Source: an uncultured Clostridia bacterium (GTDB taxonomy: Bacteria > Bacillota > Clostridia > Christensenellales > Borkfalkiaceae). Taken from it: a stretch of DNA of 64,000 nucleotides. Below are positions 25,421 through 37,400 of the stretch, in pieces. Position 1 is the stretch's first letter, and every line of letters starts with the position of its first letter. The translations under genes and the position numbers were made by a program. The stretch is from assembly GCA_934271065.1 (NCBI GenBank), contig CAKQQQ010000002.1:186001-250000 (forward strand). Direction: 5' to 3'. The notes under the pieces were generated by a model. It saw only the letters and a list, made by a program, of their open reading frames with translations. It made no database searches and was not told where the DNA came from.

Positions 25421-28400
25421 TTATTGTATCGCTTCTAACGTCCTCTTACTCCAATTTGCATCGGATTGATAATCGGATAAAATTGTACTATTAACTTTTA
25501 TCACGACAGTCGAATCGCCATTAAACACATACGCACTTATTGTCGGCATAGTATTCGATTCAATCGTTATGGTCTTCAACTCGTCGCAATTGTAGAAAGC
25601 GTAATCACCTATCGAAGTCAAATCAGACTTGATTATTATGCTTTCAAGCATTGAACAGTTAATAAATGCATTCTTGGATACAACGGTCTCATCTGTTATC
25701 ACAACTTCTCGCAACGAAGCAGGAATGTAATAATAGTAATTTGTATATTGCATCGTTGTTCCTTCTTTGTTTGAAGTTTCATATCCGAAGATATATCCAA
25801 ATACTTGTGACTGACTATATGAACTACCACGATCAATTCCAATAAACGGCAATTCAATTGATACAAGATTATTGCATCCCATAAATGCGGCGGATTCTAT
25901 TGTTTCAACGGATTTACTTACAATAATCTTTGTCGCATTGGCATTATTATAGAATGCTCTTGCGGCAATCTTTTTAAGAGTACCGTTAAGATTGAATACG
26001 CCGTTTTCCGTAGAGTTAATTTTTGCCAACTTAGTACAGTTTGCAAAGGAATCATTTTTAATCTGCTCCAGCGTGGCACCATACTTCAATTCTTCAACTG
26101 CCGAGCCGTAAAAAGCATAACTACCGATTATTTTTACGCTATCGGGCACTGTATAAGACTTTTCGTCTCCCCAATATTGCAGCAATGTGCCATCGACGAT
26201 TAACGAATTGTTGTTCACAATATACTCATCCGAGTATATACGCGAAGAATAACCACTCCAATATGAAGCCGTCTTATATGCTTGATATGCATCCTTCGGT
26301 ACAATTACAACTAAGCCTTTACCAGTTGCACCATCAAACACCTTACTGCCGCCAAGCGTTGTTAATTGCGTTATATTGCCATTACGAACAAGAATCACTC
26401 TTATATTCGAGCATGAAGTAAAAGCACTGTCACCTATTGCAACGACCGACTCGGGAATTTCCATCACTCGTAATTCAGAACAGTTTGAAAAAGCCCCTAA
26501 TCCTATATTCGTTAACGTGCTTGGCAATACAATTTTGCTCAATTTGGCACACTCAGCAAAAACATAATTTTCGATAGATGTCAAAGCATTCGATAACGAT
26601 ATATTTTTCAAATTATTGCATTGAGCAAACGAGTAATTTCCCAAAAGTGTAACCGAATTTGGAACAACGATTTCAGTTAATGCCGAACAACCGTAGAAAG
26701 CACAGCCACCTATCTTTGTTAATGTCGTAGGCAACGTTATTTCTGCCAACGATTTGCAATTATAGAAAGTGTTATCATTTATTTCGGTTAAGTTCGGCAA
26801 TATTACACTATTAAGCCCGCTGCATCCACCAAAAGCATAGACGCCAAGATTTGTTACACTTTCGGGGATTTCCATAGATTTTAACGCCGAACAATTATAG
26901 AATGCTCTATCGTAAATGATTGTTATTCCTTCATTCAGCGTTAAAGACTCAATCAACGTACAACCATAAAATGCATTTGCAGATATTCCGGTAGCATCTA
27001 TAATTGTCACATTCTTCAATGTTGATGGGATATAGTACCTTGTCCAGTAATAGCGATCACGCCTATCACTAGACGAATAATATGAATAAGCATCTTGTCC
27101 CTGATATATTAATTTTTCAGTCGATGTCGGAGCATTACTACTTCCGGTTTCTATTGTGTTAGCACCAAAAATATACCCAAACAAGACACTTGAACCAATA
27201 TAACCACTACCATTTGTTTTCTCTACAGTAGACGAAACATTACGGTCTTTCCCCACGAAAGGCAATGTAATTGAAACAAGCGGACAACCTTTGAATGCAC
27301 CATTACCAATACTTTCTACGCTATTCGGAACTATAACCGTTGTCAACTGTACGTTTTCAAAGGCATAATCTCCGATTTTTTTCAATCCAGTCGGCAAGCT
27401 TATTTCCGTTATTCCGCTACATCCGCCAAATGCATAACTCCCTATGCTTATTACAGTATCCGGCAATTGCATGCTCTCTAATCCACTGTTATAAAAAGCA
27501 TAACTTTCAACCGCAGTTAAAGTTTCAGGCAATATTATACTCGTAAGCGATTTGCAATTATAGAAAAGCCCTTGACTTATCATTGTAAGATTAGACAACG
27601 CTATACTGGTCAAATTGCCACATTCTCCAAAAGCATAGATTCCTACTTCTGTTACAGTAGCAGGCAACAATATATCCTTCAATGCCGTACAGTTATAAAA
27701 TGCATAGGATCCTACTTCTATCACGCTTGCAGGCAATATCATAGCTTTCAATACTTTACAATTATGGAAAGCCCAGTCGTAAACGACTGTAATTCCCTCA
27801 TTCAATATTAAAGATTCAATCATCGTACAACCATAAAATGCATTTGCAGATATTCCGGTAGCATCTGTAATTGTCACATTCTTCAATGTTGATGGGATAT
27901 AGTACCTTGTCCAGTAATAGCGATCACGCCTATCACTAGACGAATAATATGAATAAGCATCTTGTCCCTGATATATTAATTTTTCAGTCGATGTCGGAGC
28001 ATTACTACTTCCGGTTTCTATTGTGTTAGCACCAAAAATATACCCAAACAAGACACTTGAACCAATATAACCACTACCATTTGTTTTCTCTACAGTAGAC
28101 GAAACATTACGGTCTTTCCCCACGAAAGGCAATGTAATTGAAACAAGCGGACAACCTTTGAATGCACCATTACCAATACTTTCTACGCTATTCGGAACTA
28201 TAACCGTTGTCAACTGTACGTTTTCAAAGGCATAATCTCCGATTTTTTTCAATCCAGTCGGCAAGCTTATTTCCGTTATTCCGCTACATCCGCCAAATGC
28301 ATAACTCCCTATGCTTATTACAGTATCCGGCAATTGCATGCTCTCTAATCCACTGTTATAAAAAGCATAACTTTCAACCGCAGTTAAAGTTTCAGGCAAT

Positions 28401-31400
28401 ATTATACTCGTAAGCAATCTACAATTATAGAACGTATAGTCATTTATCTTTGCAAGATTAGACAACGTTATGTTTGCCATATTACTGCATCCGTAGAAAG
28501 CGTAACTTCCTACTTCTGTTACACTTGATGGTAAAATCATAGATTTCAAGGCTGTGCAATTGTAGAATGCCTTATCATAAACTGTTATTATTCCTTCGTT
28601 CAGTGTCAACAATTCGATCATCTCACATCCATAAAATGCATTCGCAGATATTCCCGTAGCATCGGCTATTGTTACGTTTTTCAGTGTAGCCGGTATATAG
28701 TACCCATCATAATAATAAATGTAACTGTAACGAGTACCCGCATCATATTTCTGCTCATAGTAAGATGCTCCTTGGTATGTCCAATCAGTTGTACTGCTTG
28801 GTGCAGCCGAAGATGTTCCAACCCTACTCGTCCCACCAAAGATATATCCAAATGCATAGACGGAACCATTTTGCCAAGCATAACCGTTATAAGTGCTTGA
28901 AGAAGTCGCTGTGCTTGAGCTTATTTTTCTGCTGCCACCCACAAATGGCAATGTTATGCTTTCAAGCGGACACCCCTTGAATGCACCAGCACCTATACTT
29001 GTTACACTGTTCGGCACAACTATGGATTGCAATTGCATATTCTTGAATGCTTCTTGTCCAATTGTCTGCAAGCCATTCGGCAACGTGAGTTCTGTTATAC
29101 CAGTACATCCGCTAAACGCATTACGACCTATACTCGTGACCGCGGTGGGTATCGTTATGCCGGTTAAACCAACACATCCGCTGAATGAATAATTGCCTAT
29201 TTCTGTCAATGTTTCGGGCAATACAACTCCATCGAGCGAACCACAACCATAGAATGTATAGTCATTTATCTTTGATAAGTTAGACAACATTATGCTTTGC
29301 ATATTACTGCATCCGTAGAAAGCATAACTTCCTACTTCTGTTACACTTGATGGTAAAACCATAGATTTCAAGGCTGTGCAATTGTAGAATGCCTTATCGT
29401 AAACGACAGTAATCCTTCCATTTAATGTCAATGACTCAATCATTGTACATCCGTAGAAAGCATTCGCAGATATTCCATCTGCATCAGTTATCTTAACAAT
29501 CTTCAGTGTAGCCGGTATATAGTACCCATCATAATAATATATGTAACTGTAGCGAGTACCCGAAACATATGTCTGCTCATAGTAAGATGCTCCTTGGTAT
29601 ATCCAATCAGATGTACTGCTTGGCGCAGCCGAAAATGTTCCGACCTTACTTGTTCCACCAAAGATATATCCAAATGCATAAACTGAACCATTTTGCCAGG
29701 TAGCTCCATTATAGGTGCTTGAAGAAAAAGCCGTACTCGAGCTTATTTTTCTGCTGCTACCCACAAATGGCAACGTTATACTTTCAAGCGGACAACCTTG
29801 GAATGCGCCTACCCCTATACTTGTTACATTATTATGGACGATTACAGTGTTTAATTGTGTGTTTCTAAATGCATAGTCACCTATTGTCTGTAAATTATTC
29901 GGCAATGAGATTGCTTGCAAACTATCGCAATTGTCGAATGCGCTCGCTCCTATACTAACAAGCGTATCGGGCAAATTGATGGATTGCAGTAATGCGTTCT
30001 CGGCAAAAGCATAACTCAAAATTTGAGTTGTTCCTCTCATTAACTTAACAGTTTCAAGGTTATCGCACCCATAAAAAGCGTGATCTGTTATGGTTGTGAT
30101 AGTTCCCGGGATGACAATGCGTCTGACAAACGAGTTACGATAGAATGAATACGGCAAAATATTTGTAATAGAACTCGGGATTGTAACCGACTCGTCCGTG
30201 CCAAAATATTGAACCAACGTATTTCCACTAATTGCCATTCCATTTGATTTTACGATAGACAATCCATAGAATTTGTCTACGCCAAGAGCTTTCCAGCCGT
30301 TATTACTCTTATACGACGTAAGCAATCCATTAGGCACATATATTTTAGCATAACTATTGAATCCTTTCAGCATATCGGAAGAATAAGAAAGCATTGCTCC
30401 GTCTTTTCTTATTATAATCGTCCTTAATACACTATTAGATGCAAAAGCCAAACTTCCGACAGAAACTATACTATCGGGAAGTTCAATCTTACTGATTCTC
30501 GATCCATAAAATGCGCTACTTCCGATAGTTGTCAAATTATCGGAGAAATCAACTTCAGTAAGGCTCGAAGTTCCATAAAACGCACTATTACCAAACGAAA
30601 CAACACATTCCAAATTGATACTTGTCAACCCGATACATCCACTAAATGACGAGTTTCCAATCGTCGTAACCGAATTTGCAAGAGTTACGTTTGTCAATGT
30701 TTTTATATTAGCAAACGCATAGTCTGAAACAGTGCTTGCATTCGTTATTTCAACCATTCTTAAAACAGCCGAAATGTAAGAAGTCCACGAACCTTGTGTT
30801 GTTGCAACCATACCGTCATAATTGCTTTGTCCAAACAACCATCCCAGCACGGCATTATATTCCGTTGCTTCTGCGTTTTGCCCGACAAAAGGTATTTTTA
30901 TTTCTGCCAAAGCTTTACAGCCGGCAAAAACACCCTCATCTATGCTTTGAACACTTGAAGGTATGACGATGTTTTTGATACTCGTATGAGCAAAAGCATT
31001 TGTCCCTATAGATTTCAAGGAGTCAGGCAAATCAAAAGTCGATATACCTGTTGCATATTCAAATGCTCTGCCTTCAATTTCAGAAACTCCGTCAAACGAA
31101 ACATTTTGGAGCTTCGACATATATGAAAATGCTCCATACGGTATTCGCGTTGTGTCAGAAAGCTCAATGTGTGTAAGAGAAAGCGGAACATATGCCCAAT
31201 AGCTTTGAGAGCCTTTATCATTTAAATAAAACTGATATATCTCTTCCGCATTTTCCACACTGTCTTGACCGAACCAATAAGTCAACAAGCCTTTTTCTTG
31301 CGTTGCCGTTCTCGATTCACCCACAAAAGGAACTACAAGGCGCGTTAAAGCAGAACATCCCGAAAATGCCCCTTTCCCTATCTTTTCGATTGTATTTTCC

Positions 31401-34400
31401 ATATATACGGCAGTGAGTTTATCGCAACCGTTGAATGCGTTTTCGCCTATCGCCGTAACAAGTTTACCGTTGTAATATTCAGGGATATACGCTTCTGTGA
31501 TCGTCTTATCGGAAACACCGCTTACAATATATTCGCTACCGTTAGCAGTGTAAACTAAGCCTTCTGTGCCGAGCCATTTTGCGTAAACCGTAATATTATC
31601 GGCAACTGTCCAATTCGCAATGCTGTTACCGTCGGCTTCGGTAAGTCTTGCACCGTTTCCGCCGACCTCGGTAAACCATCCGTCGAATGTATAACCGACT
31701 CTCGTAGGAACAGAAAGCGTATACGATTCATCATACGTCACTTTTTGTGTAGTAACAGACGAACCGTTTTGCGGATTCATCGAGATTGTATACTCATTTG
31801 CTTTCCATACGGCATAAAGAGTAACCGTAGGTTCAACACTCATGGTGTAATTTGCACAATCCGTATATACAACGTTTCCGTTTGCGGTTTCAGCCCAACC
31901 TATGAATGTATAACCTTGTTTTTCGTAAGTGTTTTTATCTAACGCTTTGTTTTCACCCGAATGAATGTCCATATTATTCATCGAGCCGGAAGTGTTTCCG
32001 TTACCGTCGAGAATAAGGGTGTTCAGATGCGGAGTCCAAACGGCATATAACGTATTCGTCGAAGACGTACCCATCACGTATACGCTTTCATCCGCATATT
32101 GCTTTTCACCGTCCTTTATCGTAGACCATCCGTCAAAATCATATCCCTTGCGAGTGAATGTATTTGCATTAAGAGGCAACGTCGAATCGGTAAGTCCTTT
32201 TTGGCTTTCCATAGAACCGACACCGCCGTTAGCGTCAAATACGAGCGTGTTTTCATTCGCTTTCCAATGCGCGACAAACGACAAGGCTCCATACGTTCCG
32301 TCTGCAATCGTTACAGTAAGATTATCTTCGCCCGTGAGATTGCTTCCACTCCAACCCGTGAAAGTATATCCTGCGCGAGTAGGCGCATTCAACGAAAACT
32401 CACCCGTTTCAATAGAATATTCGGTTATGTTTTCTGTCTCTCCGCCTTTCAATTCGTATGTGATTTTATACGTTATAGGCGACCATATTGCGTAAAGAGT
32501 AACTTCGCTGTCGGCTCCCATCGTGTAAACGGACTCATCCTCAAACTCTACCGTGCCATCGGCTTCGGTTGACCAGCCGGCAAAAGTATATCCGTATCGC
32601 GTTAATGCGTTTTTCGGCAATTTATACTCTTCATCGGTTGACAAAGTTACGTCGGACATTTCGCCGCCGTTTCCGCCATTTGCACTAAATTTGAGAGTGT
32701 TTTGATTTGCCGTCCAACTTGCGACAAATTCTTTATCGCCTGTCGAATGGGCGGGTATTCTGCCATTGTCTGACCATCCGTTAAAGGTATAACCAGCACG
32801 AGTGGGGGCGGCAAGTATTATCTCTTCGTTTTCAACGTTATAATAGTCTTTATTTAATTCGCTGTTCGTTCCGCCATTCAAAACGTAAGTGATTTTATAA
32901 CCGATAATTTCCCAATTAGCAGTAAATACTTTATCACCAGTGGAATTTACAGGTATTTTCCCGTTATCCGACCAGCCGATAAACTTGTAACCGGTTTTAG
33001 TCGGTTCGGCAAGCGTTATATTGTCGTGTACGTTATATGTAGCGGGATTATTTTTATTATTCGTACCACCGTCAAGATTATAAGTAATCTTATAGGTTAC
33101 TATTTCCCATTTAGCCGTGAACGACTTATCGCCGGTACTTCCGTTTTCGATTATTCCGCCGTTTGTCCACTCGATAAATTTATAACCGAGTTTTGTCGGC
33201 ACTTTTAAAGTTATTTTCGGTGTATTGACATTATACTTAGTCGGATTTGAACTATCGTTAGTTCCGCCTTCCAAATTGTATATGATGTTATAATCTATAA
33301 TTTTCCAACTTGCCGTGAACGTCTTTTCACCGATACTGCCCTTTGAAATTAAGCCGTTATCCGTCCATCCGCTGAATTTATATCCTTTTCTTTCGGGATC
33401 TTGCAAGCGGACTTCCTGTTCAATGGTATACGTTTTGGGGTTTGCAGAATTGTTAGTTCCCTCATTCAAATTGTATGTGATAGAATATTCGATCGCCGTC
33501 CAATTTGCTGTAAACGTCAATTCTCCGTAAGTTCCCATTTCAATGGAAACAACTTGATTTTCGTTTCCAGTCAGGTTAGAACCGGACCACCCCTTGAACT
33601 CATATCCGCGTTTCGTCGGATTGTTAAGCGTAAACGTGGCGGTTTCTATATTGTAAGTAGCCTTGTTTTCTACGGCAAGTTGCCCGCCGTTAAGATTGTA
33701 GGTTATTTTATACGTCTTAGGAGTCCACAACGCGTACAACGTTGCGTTTTCAGTTCCCATGGTATATGAATCGCCGTCAGAATAAACCTTACTACCGTTT
33801 TCAGTTTCAGCCCAACCGGCAAAATCATACCCAGTTTTTGTAAACGCATTAGCGGAAAGCGTCGCCTTTGAGTCTGTCGCAATAGTTATATCCGACATTT
33901 TTCCACTACCGCCGTTAGATTCAAAATGCAACGTGTTGTCGTTCGGAGTCCAAATTGCATAAAGAATGTATTGAGCGTTCGTACCCATCACATAATCGGC
34001 TTTGTCGCTATAGTTTACTTCACCGTTAGCCGTAGTACCCCAACCCGCAAAAGTATAGCCTTTCTTTGTATACAAACATTCATTTAATGCAACGGTAGCA
34101 TCTGTAGCGATCTTTTGGTTATCCATTTCACCTTCGCCGCCGTTTGCATTGAATACGATTTCGTTTAAGTTTGCTTCCCAAATTGCGTATGCCGAAATAG
34201 ACTCGTATTTTTCATACGCGCCGACAGACTTACCGTTTTCATCGGTCAGTTTATTTGCGTCTTTTATTCCGTCATACCAACCGACGAATTTGTAACCGAC
34301 TCTTTTAGGAACAGGCAACGTATAGTTTTCTCCAACAGAAACTATACTTGTAGCCGCCTCATTACCGCTCGTCGCACCATTGTAATCAAGAGAAATTCTG

Positions 34401-37400
34401 AATCCGACTTTCAATTCAACCGTATCGGAAATTCCCGACTTCCAATCCTTATCAAAGCCCGACAGATCACCGGATCTATCTTCGAGAACAATTTTCTTTA
34501 ATCCCGTGCAGCCGTTCAGAATATTTGCTCCGACCGTAGTCGTAGTAGCGGGAATAGCGATATTTTCCAACGCTTGACAATTGACAAAGCAATTCGCCCC
34601 TATATCAGTCAATGCAGAAGGTAACTGCAAATCGTTCAGTTTCAAACAGCCGTTAAACGTGCTATCGGCTAACTTTGTAAGATTGTCGTTCAAACTTACG
34701 CTTTCAAGTTTCGAGCATCCGTAAAACGCGTTTTTGCCTATCGTTGTCGCTCTTGACACATCTATGCTTTCCAATGCAACACAATTATAGAATGCGCTTT
34801 CTCCGATAAACGCAATATTGTTATTCGGATCTTTTTTACTGATTGCAACAGCCAATGTCGTTATCGCATAACTACCACTATGAGCATCCGCAGAAGCCGT
34901 ACTGTAAGTGCTTGCACTCTTAAATATTATTTGCTTGAGATTCGGACAGTTTTTGAAAGCATTGTTGCCTATGTACGTTATATTAGACGAAAGCGTTATC
35001 GTCGTAATATTCGTATCGTTTTCAAACATCCCGTCCGAAATTTTCGTTACGGGTTTGCCGTTATAGGTCGCAGGTATTTCAACGTTGCTTTCTTTATAAT
35101 ATTTACCAACGTCAATCGTATAACCGCTTTCGTTTTCGACAAACTTAAAATTCATTTCGATTTTAATGTATTGGAATACTCCTACAAGCGCGATGGCTAT
35201 AACGAGAACAATGGCAGTTACAGAAGAGAAAAACGCAATCTTTTTCTTTCTCTTTTTCTTAGCCGCATCCTTTTTCTTCTGATTTTCCCAATAATCTATC
35301 TGATTTTTAGCGATGGATGCGTATTTATCCGCACTTCTTTCATCGTTGCTCGCGGCAGCGATAGCACTGCTGAATTCGGAGAACTCTGAAATAGTCTTTT
35401 TCTGCTTTATTAAATCGTCATTGTTACGGCAATTCAATTTCGCTTGCAATAATCCCCAATACGCCTCGTGTTTCATATTGTCTATAGCAAGAACCATAGC
35501 GTAATATTTTTCCGCAAGCGAAAACGCCGAGCTGTTTTTACAGTTATCGGCAAATTTTTGAAGATGCTTAATCAATATTTCATTGCATTCTTCAGGATAA
35601 TACTTGATTATGCCGTCAAAAATCTTTGCAAGTTTATTTATTGATTCTTCATTGCAAATAGATGCGGACTTAAACAAAACGGCATTTACGAGTTTGTCAA
35701 GATATTCCGCGCGTATACCCATATCGGGGCAATACTTCAAAAGCGTTTCGAGTTCTTTGAAGTAACTGAAATTTTCAATATTCTGTGCAATATCGGTTTC
35801 ACGCAACGCGCCGATATTACAGAGAATAATTCCCCATAAAGCATCGAGATTGCCCTCTTCAATCTCAATTACTTCGTTATAATACTTGTTTGCAAGCGCA
35901 AAACTTCCCGCAGATTGCAATTTTTTCGCAAAAGACAGCCGCATAGAAATATGTCTTTCTACGTCGCTTCCGTCAATGCACATTATCGCGCGGTCAAACA
36001 ACTTGGCTCTGTCGGTCAAATCTTTTATATCCGGCAACGAATTTATGGTTTCCTCGATAAACTCATTACGACCGTCAAATTCATACTTGACAACAAAATC
36101 AAACCAGTCGGCAATTGCGTTCCCCGATTTTTGACCGGCTATCAAACCGACGACGATTTTTCTGAATCTTGAAAAACACTCTACAGTATCTTCTTCGTCG
36201 AAATGCTTGATAGCATTATCGAATAACTTAAAATCCACGAATCTATCCGCAAGCGTAATAAAGTTGTCAAAACTTGTCGCCTGAACGTAAATATATGCCT
36301 GCGAAAAAGTGGCTTTCAGATTGCCGTCATCGAGTTCGATAATCTTATCGTTATATTTTTGAGCAACCGTAAACTGCCTGTTTTTTATGCAATCGTCTAC
36401 AAAGTCTTGGATATATTCGATATAAGTTTCGCTGTCCTGATACGAATTAACAAGAACGTCAAAAATTTCCGCAGCCGTATTAGCTGAAACCGCTAACAAT
36501 CTTGTTGCGGTTTTACGGAGTTCGAGCCTTATATTTAATACTTCTGTGCTGTTATATACGACGATTTCTTTAAGACACGCTATCGCTACGTCGTAATTGC
36601 TGTTTGCCACGGCAAGACGTATTTTTTGTCCGATAACGGCGATCAGCTTTTCACCGACATCTTTATCGTTATATTCGATAACGGTATTAAACTGCGAAAA
36701 ATCTTCGATTTCTTCGATTTTATCTGACAATTCGTCTATACTCTTTACCTTATATCTGATTAACAGATCGGCAAGAAGAGCCTGACCGTTGTATTTGTTC
36801 TTTTCTAAGATTTCATCGACGACTTTTTTTGCGTTATCGAACAACTCTTTTTGCAAGAAAAGATTGACGCTCTTTAATTTAGTGTCTTCATCCGGCGTAA
36901 GAGCAGGGACTTCGTAACGACCGATTTCACGAACGGAAACGGCATTATCTATCACGACGGGAGTTTTCTTACCGACACCGCCGCCAACCTTAATCGTCTT
37001 TATCTGATTGTCGATCGAAGCCTTTTTCTTACCGATCGCACTCGAAATTTCAACTCTTTCTACGGTTGCTTTCGGACGGCGTGCAATACTGATTATTTTT
37101 GCAATATGCGCTTCCAAATCACCGTAAAAAGTCTTTTTGCGAGCGTCAAGCACTTGCATTTGATTGAGCGGGCGCGGAAGATCTCCGGGATTTACTCCGT
37201 CGCACGCTATCACGAGCGAACCTTCGATTTTAAGTCCTTCCCTTAAACGACGAACATATCTCGTCCATTCGTTTTTCATCCAAACCGACGAAAAATATTC
37301 GATTTTACTGCCGTAAACTATCATTACGGCGGCGGTATTCAATGCGTTGTATATGTACGGCTCATATTTTTCGGCAACTTTATCACGAAGACTTTCACGG

